Of a stretch of 41,295 nucleotides of DNA, positions 23,630 to 35,156 are shown in pieces. The stretch lies in assembly GCA_009602725.1 (NCBI GenBank), contig WELB01000159.1, forward strand, positions 1 through 41,295, read 5' to 3'. A model generated the notes under the pieces. The model was not told the origin of the DNA and ran no database searches. It worked only from the letters and a program-made list of their open reading frames with translations. Within the stretch, counting starts at the first letter, position 1. Every line of letters begins with the position of its first letter. The DNA comes from Spirogloea muscicola. Lineage: Eukaryota; Streptophyta; Zygnematophyceae; Spirogloeales; Spirogloeaceae. The translations under genes were made by a program, and so were the position numbers.

Positions 23630-24400
23630 TGTGTTCAACTTTTGTGGGCTGGCTTTATCACAGCCCGCGCTCCCTCTGAAAAGCTGCTTCTTCTGGAAGG
23701 CTTCGAAGCCCTTGGCCCCTCTGCAAGAGCCACTTCCTTTCTGGAGGACCATGGAGGGCCTGCCTCGGTATGACTATAGACCCGAGGTTATGGAGCCTCC
23801 AGGCAATTCTATTCCCTGCCCGCTTTGCCGCTGGTCAGCTTGACAGGCCATCAGCAAAAGTAGCAAGGACACCGACACCTGTTACATCTGTGGCTGTCCA
23901 TAACCCAGCAGGTAGGACTTACGGCCAGCATCGTATTCTCTGTAACTTTACGACTTTGTTTTTGCTTGACCACCTTCACATGTAAGAAGAGCTTCGCCTT
24001 GCAGGGGGCGCTAGGGGCACAGAGAGCCCCGGCATGAGCGAGGAGAAGCCTCAACAAGACGAAGGAACTCTTTGAAAGGGAGCGATGGTTGTGAAAGGCC
24101 AGCCCAAAAAGAAGAAGTGGCTCTCCCAATGGGGGCAAGGGCTGTGAGAAGCCAGCCCGAAAAGAATTGACAAGGTTCGAAGGGGCCAAACTACGAGCTA
24201 AGCAACGACTGCGGGGCCTGAAGAGGCTAAAAAGAAGGGCACGAAGACAAGACGAGCTGCATGAGCAAGGGGGGCGCCTCGCAGCCTGCCCAATCTTTCT
24301 GAGCCCACTCACAGCGACACAGCCTTCCGTGGAAGCTCAGATAATTTTGATCTTGTTTTATCAAGTCTCGGGCCAGTCCCTCCAGCCCCTTCGCTTTTGC
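23630..24400. repeat. Stem-loop repeat cluster
   Basis: A plus copy lies near 23647-23670 (GGGCTGGCTTTATCACAGCC). Minus copies lie near 24085-24105 and 24120-24240; the latter is long and runs through AATTGACAAGGTTCGAAGGG to GCGGGGCCTGAAGAGGC, almost the mirror of 11620-11760. Bases 24400-25350 contain no gene that I can support; 24890-24920 has a short AGCAGATAGC tandem. Confidence 0.75.
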
Positions 24401-25351
24401 CTTCCCCTTCGGACCACACTCCCTTTCTCTTTGGAAAGAAGCAGCGTGTCCAACCTCTGCGCGACTCTGGATCTTGTTGTCTCTTCTCTGCCCCTGTAGA
24501 TAGAAGGCTGCCCATTGGTGACCAGCGTGCGAGATGTTTGTACCCAGGGCTTGTTACTGCTGTCTGGATATATGATATCACATGCGCAAGACTTCCATAG
24601 CCACCACTGTCTTAAGGTCCGGTCGGCAGGCATCTTATGGTCAGCAGTGACAATTGCCTAAGCTCTGCAAGCTGCCCCAGGCAAGGTCTGCCTGGCTACC
24701 TATGGCAAGTGTCATCACCCATCGACGTCGGCTACACAGCCTGGCTGTGAAGGGGCCCAGTACATGCACGCTAGACCCCGCCTAGACCACAAAAGTGCAG
24801 TCTTTGAGCTGAGTACGAGAATACTGGTCAGAGCTGCATCAATTCGGACCAGCTTGCACACAAAAAAAGGTAACGACAGGACTGCAAAGCGGCATAGCAG
24901 CAGATAGCAGCAGATAGCAGGTAGTCCTTCAGCATACTACCAGCGTAAAATCATGCATATTTCTGTGGCTCAACCATGGAAGTACACACCACAGACAGGA
25001 GCACAGATTAACTGCTTTGGCGTATGCTGTTCCAAGTTCAATTACCATACTGCATCCCTGATTTGCAGGCGTTTTATACCAAGCATGATCAACTCCCGGG
25101 TCATTGAGTCTCAAAAGGCAGCGAAATTTCATCACCATGCACTGATTGATTGATTAATGTATAACATGGGTTGACCATCACCTTAGGGATAGCAACACCA
25201 TGCGTATCTATTGTAGCACAATATGGCTGACTATTTGCTCCAGCCAGGTATCAAGCACTACTTTTGAGCACTGGTTGATTCTAGTAGCCACCAGGTAGCC
25301 GTTGTACACTGAGGTGCTTTAGAGGACCTCATGAAAGCTCAACACTACACA

Positions 25352-25356
25352 TTACA
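25352..25356 (-). terminator. Poly(A) signal TGTAA of the GARP transcription factor gene
   Basis: TGTAA on the minus strand lies about 131 bp after the stop of the gene ending at 25487. Confidence 0.55.
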
Positions 25357-25486
25357 AAATTAGGCACTGACCTGCAGTAGAGTGGTCGAGTGCTTTGTAT
25401 ACTGTATGCAGATCCAACGATGCACAGACTTTGCAGCATGCATGCACGGACAAAGCATACAAATCAAACACTCTAGATAGCTAGCT

Positions 25487-28400
25487 CTACAACAGGCTTG
25501 CCCAATTGTTGCTTGCCCTTGGATCAGGCTCCATGTCATTGAACAGCATCTGCTCCATGTGGACAAGACTCAGCTGCTCATTCCTGCCTACCCTCTGCGG
25601 GCCTGCTGAATTAGCAAGGAGCTGACCCTGGACGTCCTCAATACCCACATCAATGACCATGAGTTCATCGGAACCGCCAGCATCCGCATGATGCTGCTGT
25701 TGCTGAGGTGCCTCCGACGCACTCAGCCCGATATCAAGGCCTCTCCATGAGTCTCCCAGCTGATGCGGATATAGCTGGAGCTGTTGCTGTTGGTGTGCAT
25801 GAGCAACGGTCATGCTGGGGTTTGACAGGTGCTGTTGGGTGGGGGAGGATGAAGAAAAGTTGATCAGGTTGGGAAGTGGTGGTTGCCGCCGCTCAAAGTC
25901 CGGGAAAAGAGCCAACGGAGGTGGTGGAGGAGCTGACAAAGGTCGCTGCAGCTGGTCGAGGCACACAGCCTGCGCTCGGTCCAGGCTGCGAGCGGTCTGC
26001 AGGGTCGAAGAAAGGGAGCTTGCTCTATGCAGCGGCGGAAGCTTGGTGGGGTCCCAGGTTGCCGGAGGCGGATGGGAGAATTTCGGAAGGGGAAGAGGGG
26101 GGAGGCAGATGGGCCCAGGAGCAGTCAAGGTCGCACTGCTGGCCTGCTCCTGCACAGTGACAGGCCCGCGATGAGAGCTGGTGAAAGCTCTGGTAGAGAA
26201 GGGTGCAGGCATACTTGGGGCCGCAGTTGACGATGCAAGTGCAAGTGTGGGTGCCGGTGCGTATAATGAGGCCGACTCTGTGACAGAGAGGGCACGAGGA
26301 CTGTATAGTGTTGTCTGACTCTGCAGAGAATCTGCAGAAGGGCTCTTGAATGAGGAATCTGCAAGGCAGAAAGAAACGGAGGACCTTAAGCTGTAGGTCC
26401 AGTTTCATTGCCACATGTATATCTATTTCTTTCTAACCCGCCGGACGCATACTATACAAATGTTGCTTGCAGGAGCTCTACAAAGACCTTGGCTCATGAT
26501 ACTCACTATTTGGCGAAGTGAGTTGGCGGAGCGGCTCAGCTGCCTGTGCATTGGCCGTTTGTGCCCACAACTCTTCCAATTTCCGCCGATTTATTTCAAT
26601 ACGTGACTGCAAGACCCACGAGGACCGGAAGCTGCTCAGTACATCTGGTCTCAGCCAAAAGGTTGGGACTATATGGAGATGCTAGGTGGTAGAAGTGATG
26701 CGAATCAAAGACAGGTAATATTTGCGATATCAAATCTGGGCAACAACAACTCGCGTTGCATTCCACACTAGAAATACTGGGCCAGCAACACCAGATGGCA
26801 CAATACCTGCATTTGCACTTGCTGCTGCAAGAGTTGTTGAATCTGCCCGACCATTTTGTCAGCTGTCGATGCAATAGGAATGGCTGGCTGATAGTCACAG
26901 GGGTCTTCTGAAGAATGCGGAGCTGATTCACTTATTGAGCAGAGCGGCAGCTGACAGGCCTCTGCAGCAGGTGGCAAGCAAGGCCCTGCCTGCAAGATTG
27001 TCTGCGGAGGCTGCATTTGATGCACTTGCGCCTGTTGCCGCAAAAGCTGGTGCATTGGCTGTAGGTGCTGTTGCTGCTCCTGCTGCTGTGGCTGCAGACT
27101 GTGGTACTGGGGTTGCATGTGCTGGTGCGGCTGCATGTGCAATTGGCTCTGCGAATGCAGATGTTGCTGCTGCTGCTGCTGCTGCTGCTGCAGCAAGAAG
27201 GGTAGTTGCTGCTTTGTTGCCGGCTGCTGCAATGGTAGCGGCTGTTGTGGAGGTGGCAGTGACTGTGGCAGCACTGGTGGAGGACTCAACGGATGCGACG
27301 GCAGCAGCTCCTGCAGCGGCAGCACCTGCGACTGCTCGTGATCCTGATGCAGTTGCACCTGCGTCGGCGGCGAGGGCAGAGCATGGCGTGGCGAGCTGTT
27401 GAGGTCCACGCTGCAGGCGCTGCTGCCTATGTCCTGGTTGTCTGCTGAGCTGCTGGCCCCAGGGCACCTGCTGTGTGAGGCGCGGTACTTTTGGAGGAAG
27501 CTCTTGATTTGCGAAATTGTCAAGTTTGGGACAGTCTTCACGAGCACGCTGTGGATCATCCTAGGCGTGGCGCTTGCGCCGCCCACCTGTGCCATGGCGG
27601 CCTTGAATTGCATGCGCATCTCGTCCGTCCACTTGGCCCGCTTCTTCTGGCGCTGCTGCCAGAAGGCTGGAGGGAGCGCAGCCGCCTGACCGATGAGCTC
27701 CTGCACCATGGAGTGCTGCGCAACCGCCGCCGTGGCCTGAGGGGAATCCAATGGCTGTCGGTGACCCACGCTGCCGCTGTGGTTGCAGGCTGCCGTCACT
27801 GTGGCGTCCAAGGAGCCTGGCGGGTGCAAAGCCCTGCTCTCGTACCACCCACAGCCTGCTGGCCGCGATGAGTCCTCATGAGAGCTGTGCTCCTCAGCTG
27901 CTGCCGACGCCGCCGCCGATGCCGGGATGCACGCCCGCTTGCAGCGGGAGCAGGCGTTGGGCACCGGCAGCAATCGATGATGTGGGTGGCCAGTAGGTGG
28001 GCCAAGCGGCAATGCATGCTCAGCAACAGTGGACTGCGACAGTGACAGCGGCCTGCTGCCATGGCTCGCCGACGCCGCCGGCAGCGCAACCTTGCCCCGA
28101 GCGGGCCGGCCGTCGCGGACGGCGCCGCTGCAGGCCATCCTGCAGCTGGGGCCCAGAGAAAATGCTCGCTCGTCCAGGTCCATGCCAGGGGACGGCCAAC
28201 CGAAGGTAGCCGCGCTCTTCCCGCCGCCAATGACCAACTTGCCCTTCGCATGACGCCGTTGCTGTGCTGTCGTCAGGTTCTTGCCCTTGTCCTTAGGCCT
28301 CGCCCTCCTCCGAGGGGCTGACGACTCTGCAGCCTCCTCACAGCTGCCGCTCACTTCGCCTGCGCCTGGTCTGCATGACACAAGCAGCGGCCAGCTGCCG

Positions 28401-29154
28401 GGAGCAGACCCCTGGGCGAAGCTGGTCTGGCAGCAGCTGCTAGTGGACGCTGCAGGCTCCGCCGCACCGGCTGACAGCCTCATGCAGGCATTGTCAAGCA
28501 TGGTGACGGAGCTCCGCGGCGCGTGCTGCATTTCCAGTTGCCTCGCCGCCGACGATGCCGGTGCGCCGAGGTGCTGGCAGTCTAGGTGGCCCTTCTTCTC
28601 AGGTGCGGACCCCCTCCTCACAGTGCGGTGTGGCCATCCCTGGTCGCCTGCTTCCAGCGGCGAGTGGAACCGCTGCTGGCTGGGGCTGCTGGCTCCATGC
28701 TCGGTGGCAATCTGGCAAGAGTTGGGCAAGACAGCCGGAGAGTGAGAGATAGAGACAAGCGTTCCACTCCACTCAAGCCGTGGCTCAACAAGTAAGTCCC
28801 CATCTGAAGCCTAACTGGTGGCGACAGTACATGCCACTGCACCTATAGGCAAGGCTGAGAGGATAACGATCCCGGTAAGAACAGCGACCGTCCAGGCTGA
28901 GGGGCAAGCCGGACAAGCCGGCGAGTCCGAGCTTCAGCGGCTCGCACCAGAGCGGTCTCGGACTCGGCCTCGCTGTCGCTGTCGCTATAGTGCACCGTCT
29001 CCGGCGTGCTGTGCCCAGTCTCCGGCGTGCTCGGCTGGGACGGGTGATCGTCGTCCGGCCCTGCCGCGTCGGCGACGCGGGGGCCGTCCCTGCGCGGCGA
29101 GCCTTCTTCGGGCTGCAGCAGCGGGCGCCCGGCCTGGCGCCCGACGCGGCCCAT
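25487..29154 (-). CDS. GARP/MYB-like transcription factor with poly-Gln
   Basis: Exons, transcript order: 29154-28948 (proposed first), 28711-26807, 26606-26507, 26358-25487; phases agree and give about 1027 aa. The DNA-binding GARP (Myb-like) domain lies near residues 420-480 (27650-27481): KKRAKWTDEMRMQFKAAM, then VGGASATPRMI and LTISQIKSFLQKYR. This matches the KPRLRWTPELH..ATPK..SHLQKYR pattern of the G2-like/type-B response-regulator family, which binds short motifs in plant promoters. No receiver domain is visible. After the domain comes a Gln-rich activation-like region including nine consecutive Gln, then a Pro/Ser/Gln-rich tail. The 100-nt exon 3 (RIEINRRKLEELWAQTANAQ) was found by phase matching. 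The first exon, Ser/Asp/Glu-rich (HYSDSDSEAESE), is linked by a phase-0 GTGCGA donor; this link and the start Met are uncertain because the second gap begins 18 bases upstream. Confidence 0.85.
27165..27191 (-). repeat. Trinucleotide CAG tract coding for poly-Gln
   Basis: A GCT run on the plus strand encodes nine Gln residues in the GARP factor. Nearby codons are also Gln-rich but mixed. Length variation among strains would be expected. Confidence 0.9.
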
Positions 29155-29172
29155 GCCCCGGCCGCCGCCGGC

Positions 29173-29506
29173 NNNNNNNNNNNNNNNNNNNNNNNNNNNN
29201 NNNNNNNNNNNNNNNNNNNNNNNNNNNNNNNNNNNNNNNNNNNNNNNNNNNNNNNNNNNNNNNNNNNNNNNNNNNNNNNNNNNNNNNNNNNNNNNNNNNN
29301 NNNNNNNNNNNNNNNNNNNNNNNNNNNNNNNNNNNNNNNNNNNNNNNNNNNNNNNNNNNNNNNNNNNNNNNNNNNNNNNNNNNNNNNNNNNNNNNNNNNN
29401 NNNNNNNNNNNNNNNNNNNNNNNNNNNNNNNNNNNNNNNNNNNNNNNNNNNNNNNNNNNNNNNNNNNNNNNNNNNNNNNNNNNNNNNNNNNNNNNNNNNN
29501 NNNNNN
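29173..29506. other. Assembly gap, 334 undetermined bases
   Basis: The bases are N, followed by 15 consecutive G at 29507-29521. The gap lies immediately upstream of the proposed first exon of the GARP gene and may hide more of its 5' coding region or promoter. Confidence 0.99.
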
Positions 29507-30290
29507 GGGGGGGGGGGGGGGCACCGCCTGTGCGGGGCCACTGATGGGCCGCCAGCACCTTCCCATCGTCGGGGGCGGCGCCCCCTGCTCCTTTGCGGGG
29601 ACGCCAGGGCCGCCCCCAAATGTGCATTCCTTTTATTCGGTTGCGTAAATGCGAGGCGGGCGGGGGGAGGCGGGGCACTGTAGAGCAGAAGGGCGCGCGG
29701 GGAGAGGGGGAGCGCCCCCCCCCTCCTGCCGTACGGCCCCGTGCACCGCAGCCCAGCGCCCGCCGCCGCCGCCGCCTGCTCGCCAAGCCGGAATATGCCC
29801 TTTCCGCTAATTGGCTGCCCGCCCGGCCCCGCCGGATCTTACTTTGCGGCGTCAGCGCGGAGATGCCCGCCCGGCCCGCGCCGCCACGCTGGCGCCGGCT
29901 CAAGGCCGTGGGAACGCGCCCGCGGGGCGACCTGCGCACCAAGCCGTGCGCGCGGACGCCGTGGCCGCGTTCCCACGGCAGCCAGGGGCCGCTGCGGCAT
30001 GCCGCGCTGGCGGTTCGAGAGGCCACGCGTCAGCCACGCGGCGCGCTCGCGCCTTGGCGGCAGGCGGCCCGCGTGGACTCGACAAGAGGGGCTGCCAGGG
30101 AGAGAGCCCAGGTCCCCGCTTGGCGCGACGCGGGGGCCCGCTGCCGTGCGGGGCCCCACACGAGGTGCACCTCCACCGTCTGCCCGGCCGCACGACGGGC
30201 TCCTCCAGCTTTGCGCCAGCGCCAGCGAGACGCCGTTCGCAAGTGGCGGCCCGCTCTGCCGTGGCCACCTCCCCTGGTGACCTGAACACG
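29507..30290. other. GC-rich stretch without assignable gene
   Basis: Several reading frames are open on both strands because of the base composition, but none shows a family signature. An inverted CCAAT-type element (CTAATTGGCTG near 29808) could belong to the promoter of the minus-strand GARP gene; this is only a suggestion. Confidence 0.3.
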
Positions 30291-30900
30291 TATCGGCTTG
30301 GAGCTGGCCTTCACTTCATGCGCACCGCGTGCCTTGCTTCTCTCCTCAGCACGCCGCCCCGGCGCTCGGCCGGCACCTCCCGCCCCCGCGCGCCGGCCCC
30401 AGCTGGGCCACCGTTCCGGCGGCCCCGTCCTTGTCCTGGGCTGGCCTTTCACAGCCCTCGCCCCCTTTTCCTGGGACGAACTTTCGCCTCACGAACAACC
30501 CCAGATGCCGACGTCCTCACCTCGCACTTCTGGCCTCTCACAGCATTCACACCTTGACACCGGCTCATCCTTGCCCACTTTCAGATAAGAAGCAGCTCTT
30601 TAATACCTGCGGACCTTGTCCGTTCTTTTGGGGCTGGCTGTTCACAGCCCTCGCCCCCTTGAGAAGAATGAAGAAGAAAGACTCTTTCATGCGCATCGCG
30701 CGCCTTCTCTTTCCAGTAGAGGGCAATGGCTGTGATTGGCCAGCCCAGAAGAAAGAATGAGTAAAGATCGAAGGGGCCAGAAAAGGGTTACAGCACACAG
30801 CGACTCAAGTTGCCACTGGGTGCTCAATATCCCTTGTTGAGCTATTCATAGCGGGAAAGATGCTTCCAGTAGAGGGCGATGGCTGGCTGTAGCTGTCTAT
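30290..30900. repeat. LINE-tail and stem-loop repeat cluster
   Basis: Contains TTCATGCGCACCGCGTGCCTT near 30315, plus-oriented stem-loops near 30438 and 30632, TTCATGCGCATCGCGCGCCTT near 30687, and minus-oriented stem-loops near 30715-30760 and 30865. Confidence 0.7.
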
Positions 30901-30978
30901 AGTCAGCCCCGTTCGGATGAGCTTACTTCGCTGCAGAGGTCCATGGCCCGCGCGCTGCACCTGCACCGCGTGCCGGCA

Positions 30979-31098
30979 GAGCCCTCGCTGCTGCCTCTGG
31001 CTCTGGCCAGGGGACCCGCTTCCAGGAACCCAGTCTCTCTGAATTGAGGCTGCTCAGCAGGGGTTACTGAGTGCTCTGTAGCTGCTTAGTTTCTCTTT
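30979..31098 (+). repeat. Inverted-repeat partner of 35008-35123 (LINE tail)
   Basis: About 110 bp here, including GCTCTGGCCAGGGGACCCGC and TTCCAGGAACCCAGTCTCTC, is nearly identical to the reverse complement of 35008-35123. The spacing is about 4 kb. Confidence 0.85.
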
Positions 31099-31129
31099 GT
31101 GCTTTCTTAGTGCTTCCCCCGGCCCCTTC

Positions 31130-31470
31130 TCGTCCTTTATTCCTTCTTTGTTGGGCTGGCTTTTTCCAGCCCCTATCCTCAATGGGCGAGCCCTTCTTCT
31201 TACTTCCAAAGGGACGAGGGCTGGAAAAAGCTAGCCCACAGAAGACTGAACAGTTCGGGGAGAGCATCTCTCTCTCTCGAACTTTCTTCATTTTTCCTGT
31301 GGGCTGGTCAATAACAGCCATCGCCATCTACAGGAAGAGTCTATCTCTCTCTCCCTTGCTCGGAGAGGGAGAAAGATATGTTTTGTCTGGGATGGCCATA
31401 TTACAGCCATCGCCCTCTGGTGAAAGAGTGTCTTTCCTCTCCCTCTCTTCTTCTCTCCCTCTCCCCACCT
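31130..31470. repeat. Stem-loop repeat cluster
   Basis: Copies lie near 31154 (GGGCTGGCTTTTTCCAGCCC), 31208 (opposite orientation), 31302 and 31393. The first resembles the isolated copy at 104-180, including CCTATCCTCAATGGGCGAGC. Confidence 0.75.
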
Positions 31471-33095
31471 TTTCCGGCTCACTCGTGGGTACTAGAGTCC
31501 CCCTTCACTTGTGTTTTCCGTTAGTTTCATTGCCCCTCTTCGTATTTTCTTTGTTCTTCTTTGTTCTTTGGCTCCCCAAGTTAGCCTGTCGGATTTGTAG
31601 TGCTCACCCCTGGGTACTAACGTCGCACGGTAACTTAGTCAACTTAGAATTGGCTTCGATTTATGTAGCCCCACGTTTTGCACTAGCTTTGCCTGAACAG
31701 TGGATTGGCTAAAGTTAGCCACCCCTTTCGCTTCATGCGCACCGTGCGCCTTCTCTCTCTTTCGAACAGTGTTGGCCTCCTTGTTCCATGCGTAGCGCGC
31801 CTCCTCCTTCGGCTCGTGGATCTTGTTCACTCTTTGTGGGCTGGCTTTTCACAAGAAAATGGCTCATCCAAAGCGTGTGAGGGCTGTGAAAGACCAGCCC
31901 AGAAACTTCGAACAAGGTCCACAGGGCCGAAAGGCGCTAAGACCACACAGCTTCCGAAGTGGCTACAGCGACAGCCCTCGCCCCCTTTGTAAGAGCTGCT
32001 TCTCCACCTTGTCCATTCTTTCCGGGCTGGCCTTTCACAGCCCTCGCCCCCATTGGGATGACTTATTTCCTTTGGGGATCAGAGATCCCTCTTGGCATGC
32101 GCGCGGTGCGCATTGATGGGAGGGCGGCCAAACTTGAGCCAATTACACTGGTCAGGCAAAAGCTAGTGCGAAGAACTGGGCTTAAGAAAGCGAGCGCCTA
32201 TGTTGAGGGGGGCTAACAATGTGAAAGCCGGCTATGAAGGGACTTCACTCACAACTGAGCTTCTGTAGAGCTTCGTCTTGGGCTGGCTCTGGCAGCCACC
32301 GCCACCTTCGGGACCCTTCCGACACCTACCCAAGTATGCTTTACTTGGTACTGTACGTGAGGCTGGAAATTATCCGGCACGGGTTCGTCAGGCATCATGC
32401 CCGTCATTGAAGTGCTGCATTTTGCTGACTTTGCAGCGCTCTTAAGCTTTGGCGAAGCATCAGCGAGCCGGGCACATTCTCAGCCAGGCCACTGGCTTCC
32501 GTGGCAGCGCTTTGGTCTTCAAGCTAACCTGTCGGATCTGTATGTGCTCACTTGGTGGGTACCGAAGATCCGCTTCAGACGGCTTTTGTACTCTTGTTTC
32601 TTTAGCCGCCCTAGGCGTAGGGCTTCGCTTGATGTGGCCTCATCCCCTTCAGAAGTATACTGTTAATGGCGTATTGGCTTGATTTGGCCTCCCTTCCATT
32701 TCATGCGCACCGCGCGCCCTCACTCATCTGAAGGAATATTTCTTTCATGCTGCCTATATCTTTGATGCTTTTGATCCAATTTGCAGTTTGTAAGTAGGGA
32801 CTAGTGCTATGCATGTTAGGCATGAATTTCTCATTGGTTTGCGGTCGCGTGTGAGGGCTTTCTCCTGGCCCTTGTCTACTCTTTGGGCTGGCCTTGCACA
32901 GCACTGGTTCCATCCTGGGCCTTGTCATTCTTTTGTGGGATGGCCCTTCACAATTCCTCGGCCCTTTTGGAAGAGTTGCCTTTCTCCTCTCTCATGGACT
33001 GTCTCCAGCTCCTTCAGATTTGTTAGTTTTTTGCGGGCTGCATTTCACAGCCCTTGCCCCTATTGAAGAGATGCTCTTTCTATACAATGTCCACT
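31470..33095. repeat. Mixed LINE-tail and stem-loop repeat cluster
   Basis: LINE-tail pieces: CTCACTCGTGGGTACTAG (31481), TGCTCACCCCTGGGTACTAA (31600), TTGCCTGAACAGTGGATTGG (31689), TTCATGCGCACCGTGCGCCT (31733), a copy near 32480-32700 ending in TTCATGCGCACCGCGCGCCC. Stem-loops: about 31838-31905 (both orientations), 32022, 32280, 32886, 32938 and 33036. No intact coding sequence. Confidence 0.7.
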
Positions 33096-33219
33096 TCCCT
33101 CCCACGCGCCACCACCTTCTACCAGAGTCCTTCGCAAGACATCAGATCTACCTCTTACAAGAGTAGCCACTTGCCAGCCTTCCCACCTCCTGCAGCGGCT
33201 TGCTCGGCAGGCCATTATA

Positions 33220-33300
33220 TCGGCGGGCGGGTCCGCACTTCAATGCTGCCGGCTCGCCTGCTCAGGTCTTTCGCATGCGGCTCTCTGTCTCTCTCTCCAA
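33220..33300 (+). mobile_element. Short LINE fragment, end of endonuclease region
   Basis: The segment containing CAGGTCTTTCGCATGCGGCT matches 2205-2235 and 2468-2495 of the first LINE, the stretch downstream of the endonuclease. It abuts the start of the next LINE copy, head to tail. Confidence 0.6.
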
Positions 33301-34320
33301 GCCATGAGCAAGCCATGAGCCACCGCTAAGCTCTGCTCAAGGAGGATGGGCGTGGGCTCTCTCGTCTTACATCCATCAGCTCTCCGGGGGACGTCGGAGT
33401 GGCTCAACGCTTTGCCGATTTACGAATCCCTCCGACTCTGCGACGACATCTTCTGGACGGCTGTCCACCACCATCTCGGCCTCCCTCCACTTTGTTTGGC
33501 TGTAAGTCGACAGTGTGAATGTGGTCATTGTTCGGAGGATGAGATCTCTGGGGCAGCTCACATGCTTCGATGTGTTGGGGGAAGTGAACGTAATGCCTCC
33601 CACAATGCTCTCGGAGACGCTATGTATGGCTTGGTGCGCGAGGCAGGTTACCATGCGGCCATGGAGGTGCCGGGCATCATGCCGGTACTCCAGAAGCGCG
33701 GCAGACCCTACATCAGGCGTCTGGATGTGGTTGCGACCCCCCGGAGCGGTGGGCCGCGTCTCCTCCTTGATGTCGTTCTCATCGACGCATCCCAACCAGG
33801 GGCACACACACCGTCTGTGCCAGGTTGGGCGACACATCATGCGGAGAGGAAGAAGGAGAGGCACTACAATGACCAACCCCGGGGCGACCACTTCTTCCCA
33901 TGCGCCATGGGAGGAATTGCTGCGGCTACGGAACGAAGTGGTCTTCCCTCCTCCATCGCCTGGCTCTGCATGTCGATGCCCGCCGACGTAGTCGGGCAGG
34001 TAGCTTAGGGCATTCTTGCGTCCCGCAAGCCATCATTGCATGATCAACGATGATCAACGACTATAGAATGCGGCTATCAGTGAGTCTACAGCGCTCCCAG
34101 GCAGTTGCGATACACCAGCGTGCTGGGCGTGCATTAGCCCAGGCTAATGGCTTCCGTGGTGGTGGTTTGGCTCCTCAGCTTAGCTTGTCAGATATGCATG
34201 TGCTCACTTGGGGATATTAGCGTCCCCCTTAGCTAGCTCATGACCCTGTAACAGGACATTTGTAAGGCTAGAATTGGCCTCACTTCAATGTCATGCGCAC
34301 CGCGCGCCTTCTCTCCAGCG
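33297..34320 (+). mobile_element. LINE 3' copy with best-preserved zinc/endonuclease reading frame
   Basis: Two frames cover the element. Zinc motif C-X1-C-X12-H-X3-C (QCECGHCSEDEISGAAHMLRC region) lies at about 33513-33575 in the frame from 33346, followed by GRPYIRRLDVV and, 14 residues after the LD, LDVVLIDA near 33770. Conserved downstream His/Lys and DHFFPCAM follow, ending at the stop at 34008. 34080-34320 is the 3' tail: CAGCGCTCCCAGGCAGTTGC, GCATGTGCTCACTTGGGG, TCATGCGCACCGCGCGCCTT. About 220 residues are open from 33346 without a stop, but reverse transcriptase is absent, so it is a non-autonomous remnant. Confidence 0.85.
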
Positions 34321-34489
34321 CTCTCTGGCTCACGCAGTCCACATCCGTGCCGGTCGCCCTATGGCTGCTGCCTCAGGGTCTCGCCTGAGTGCTTCCTTTC
34401 CTGCAGCTAGTTACTCAGACCTGATGTTGCTCACTCACGGGTACGGAGCTTCCACATGCATCGTGTCTAGTTGTGTAGCTTTTATTTTC

Positions 34490-34990
34490 GGCACCTTTTT
34501 TGGCATTGGATACTGTCTATTCTTTTTGGGCTGGCGTGGCCAGTCCCTCTTCTCCAAGGGCCTTGTCCATCCCTTTGGGCTGGCCACTCACAGCTGCTCG
34601 TAGCTGCTTAGCGCTTTTTAGGCCCCTCCATCATTTGGCCCCTTCAAACCTTTCAATGATTTTTCGGGCTGGCTTTTCACAGCCCTTGCCCCCACTGGAA
34701 GTGCCACTTCTTCTCACAGCCACCAGTCAATCTGGCCGCGCTTTTCTGTGCTTCTCCAAGGGCGCGCCATCCTCTTTCGTTCCCCACCCCCGCTCCCATC
34801 AGAGCAAGCGCGGCCAGATTGATTGGCTGGGAGAAGCCAGTCCCGCTCCCAGCTCCTTCCGGCCCTCTCGGACCTGGGTCATTCCTTCTGAGATGGCCTC
34901 TCACAGCGGGAGAAGTGCGCGCCCATAGAGAAGAGGGGCTGGCAAAACCAGCCCAAAAAAGAATGGACAATGTCCAAAGCCAAAGAAAGA
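34490..34990. repeat. Stem-loop repeat cluster
   Basis: Plus copies near 34528, 34577 and 34665; a minus copy near 34936-34975 (GGGCTGGCAAAACCAGCCC). GCTGCTTAGCGCTTTTTAGG near 34602 is shared exactly with 11530, showing recent relatedness. Confidence 0.75.
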
Positions 34991-35007
34991 GGAGCCTTCT
35001 AAGCACA

Positions 35008-35123
35008 GAAAAGAAACGAAGCAGCTACGAAGCACTCAGTAACCTCTGCTAAGCAGCCTCAGGTCAGAGAGACTGGGTTCCTGGAAGCGGGTCCCCTGGC
35101 CAGAGCCAGAGGCTGCAGCGAGG
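35008..35123 (-). repeat. Inverted-repeat partner of 30979-31098 (LINE tail)
   Basis: The reverse complement reads GCTCTGGCCAGGGGACCCGC and TTCCAGGAACCCAGTCTCTC, as at 30979-31098. Orientation opposes the LINE copies on either side. Confidence 0.85.
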
Positions 35124-35156
35124 GCCACAGCCATCGCCCCTAATGAGCTTTTCTTT

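Noticed and set aside
24120-24240. tRNA-derived SINE suggested by GGTTCGAAGGG (box-B-like) 55 nt after TGGCTCTCCC
   Set aside because: The box A match is poor, box B departs from consensus after GGTTCGA, and no tRNA fold can be drawn. Kept only as an idea under the stem-loop finding.
26630-26670. Minus-strand CCTTTTGGCTGAGACCAG inside a GARP intron resembles the 5' part of U2 snRNA
   Set aside because: The match is about 20-25 nt with mismatches, and the conserved start and the remaining body of U2 are not there. It is probably chance or a fragment.
29590-30590. Several open frames of 100-250 codons on both strands
   Set aside because: Composition is extreme (Arg, Ala, Pro, Gly), there is no motif or codon pattern, and frames overlap on both strands.
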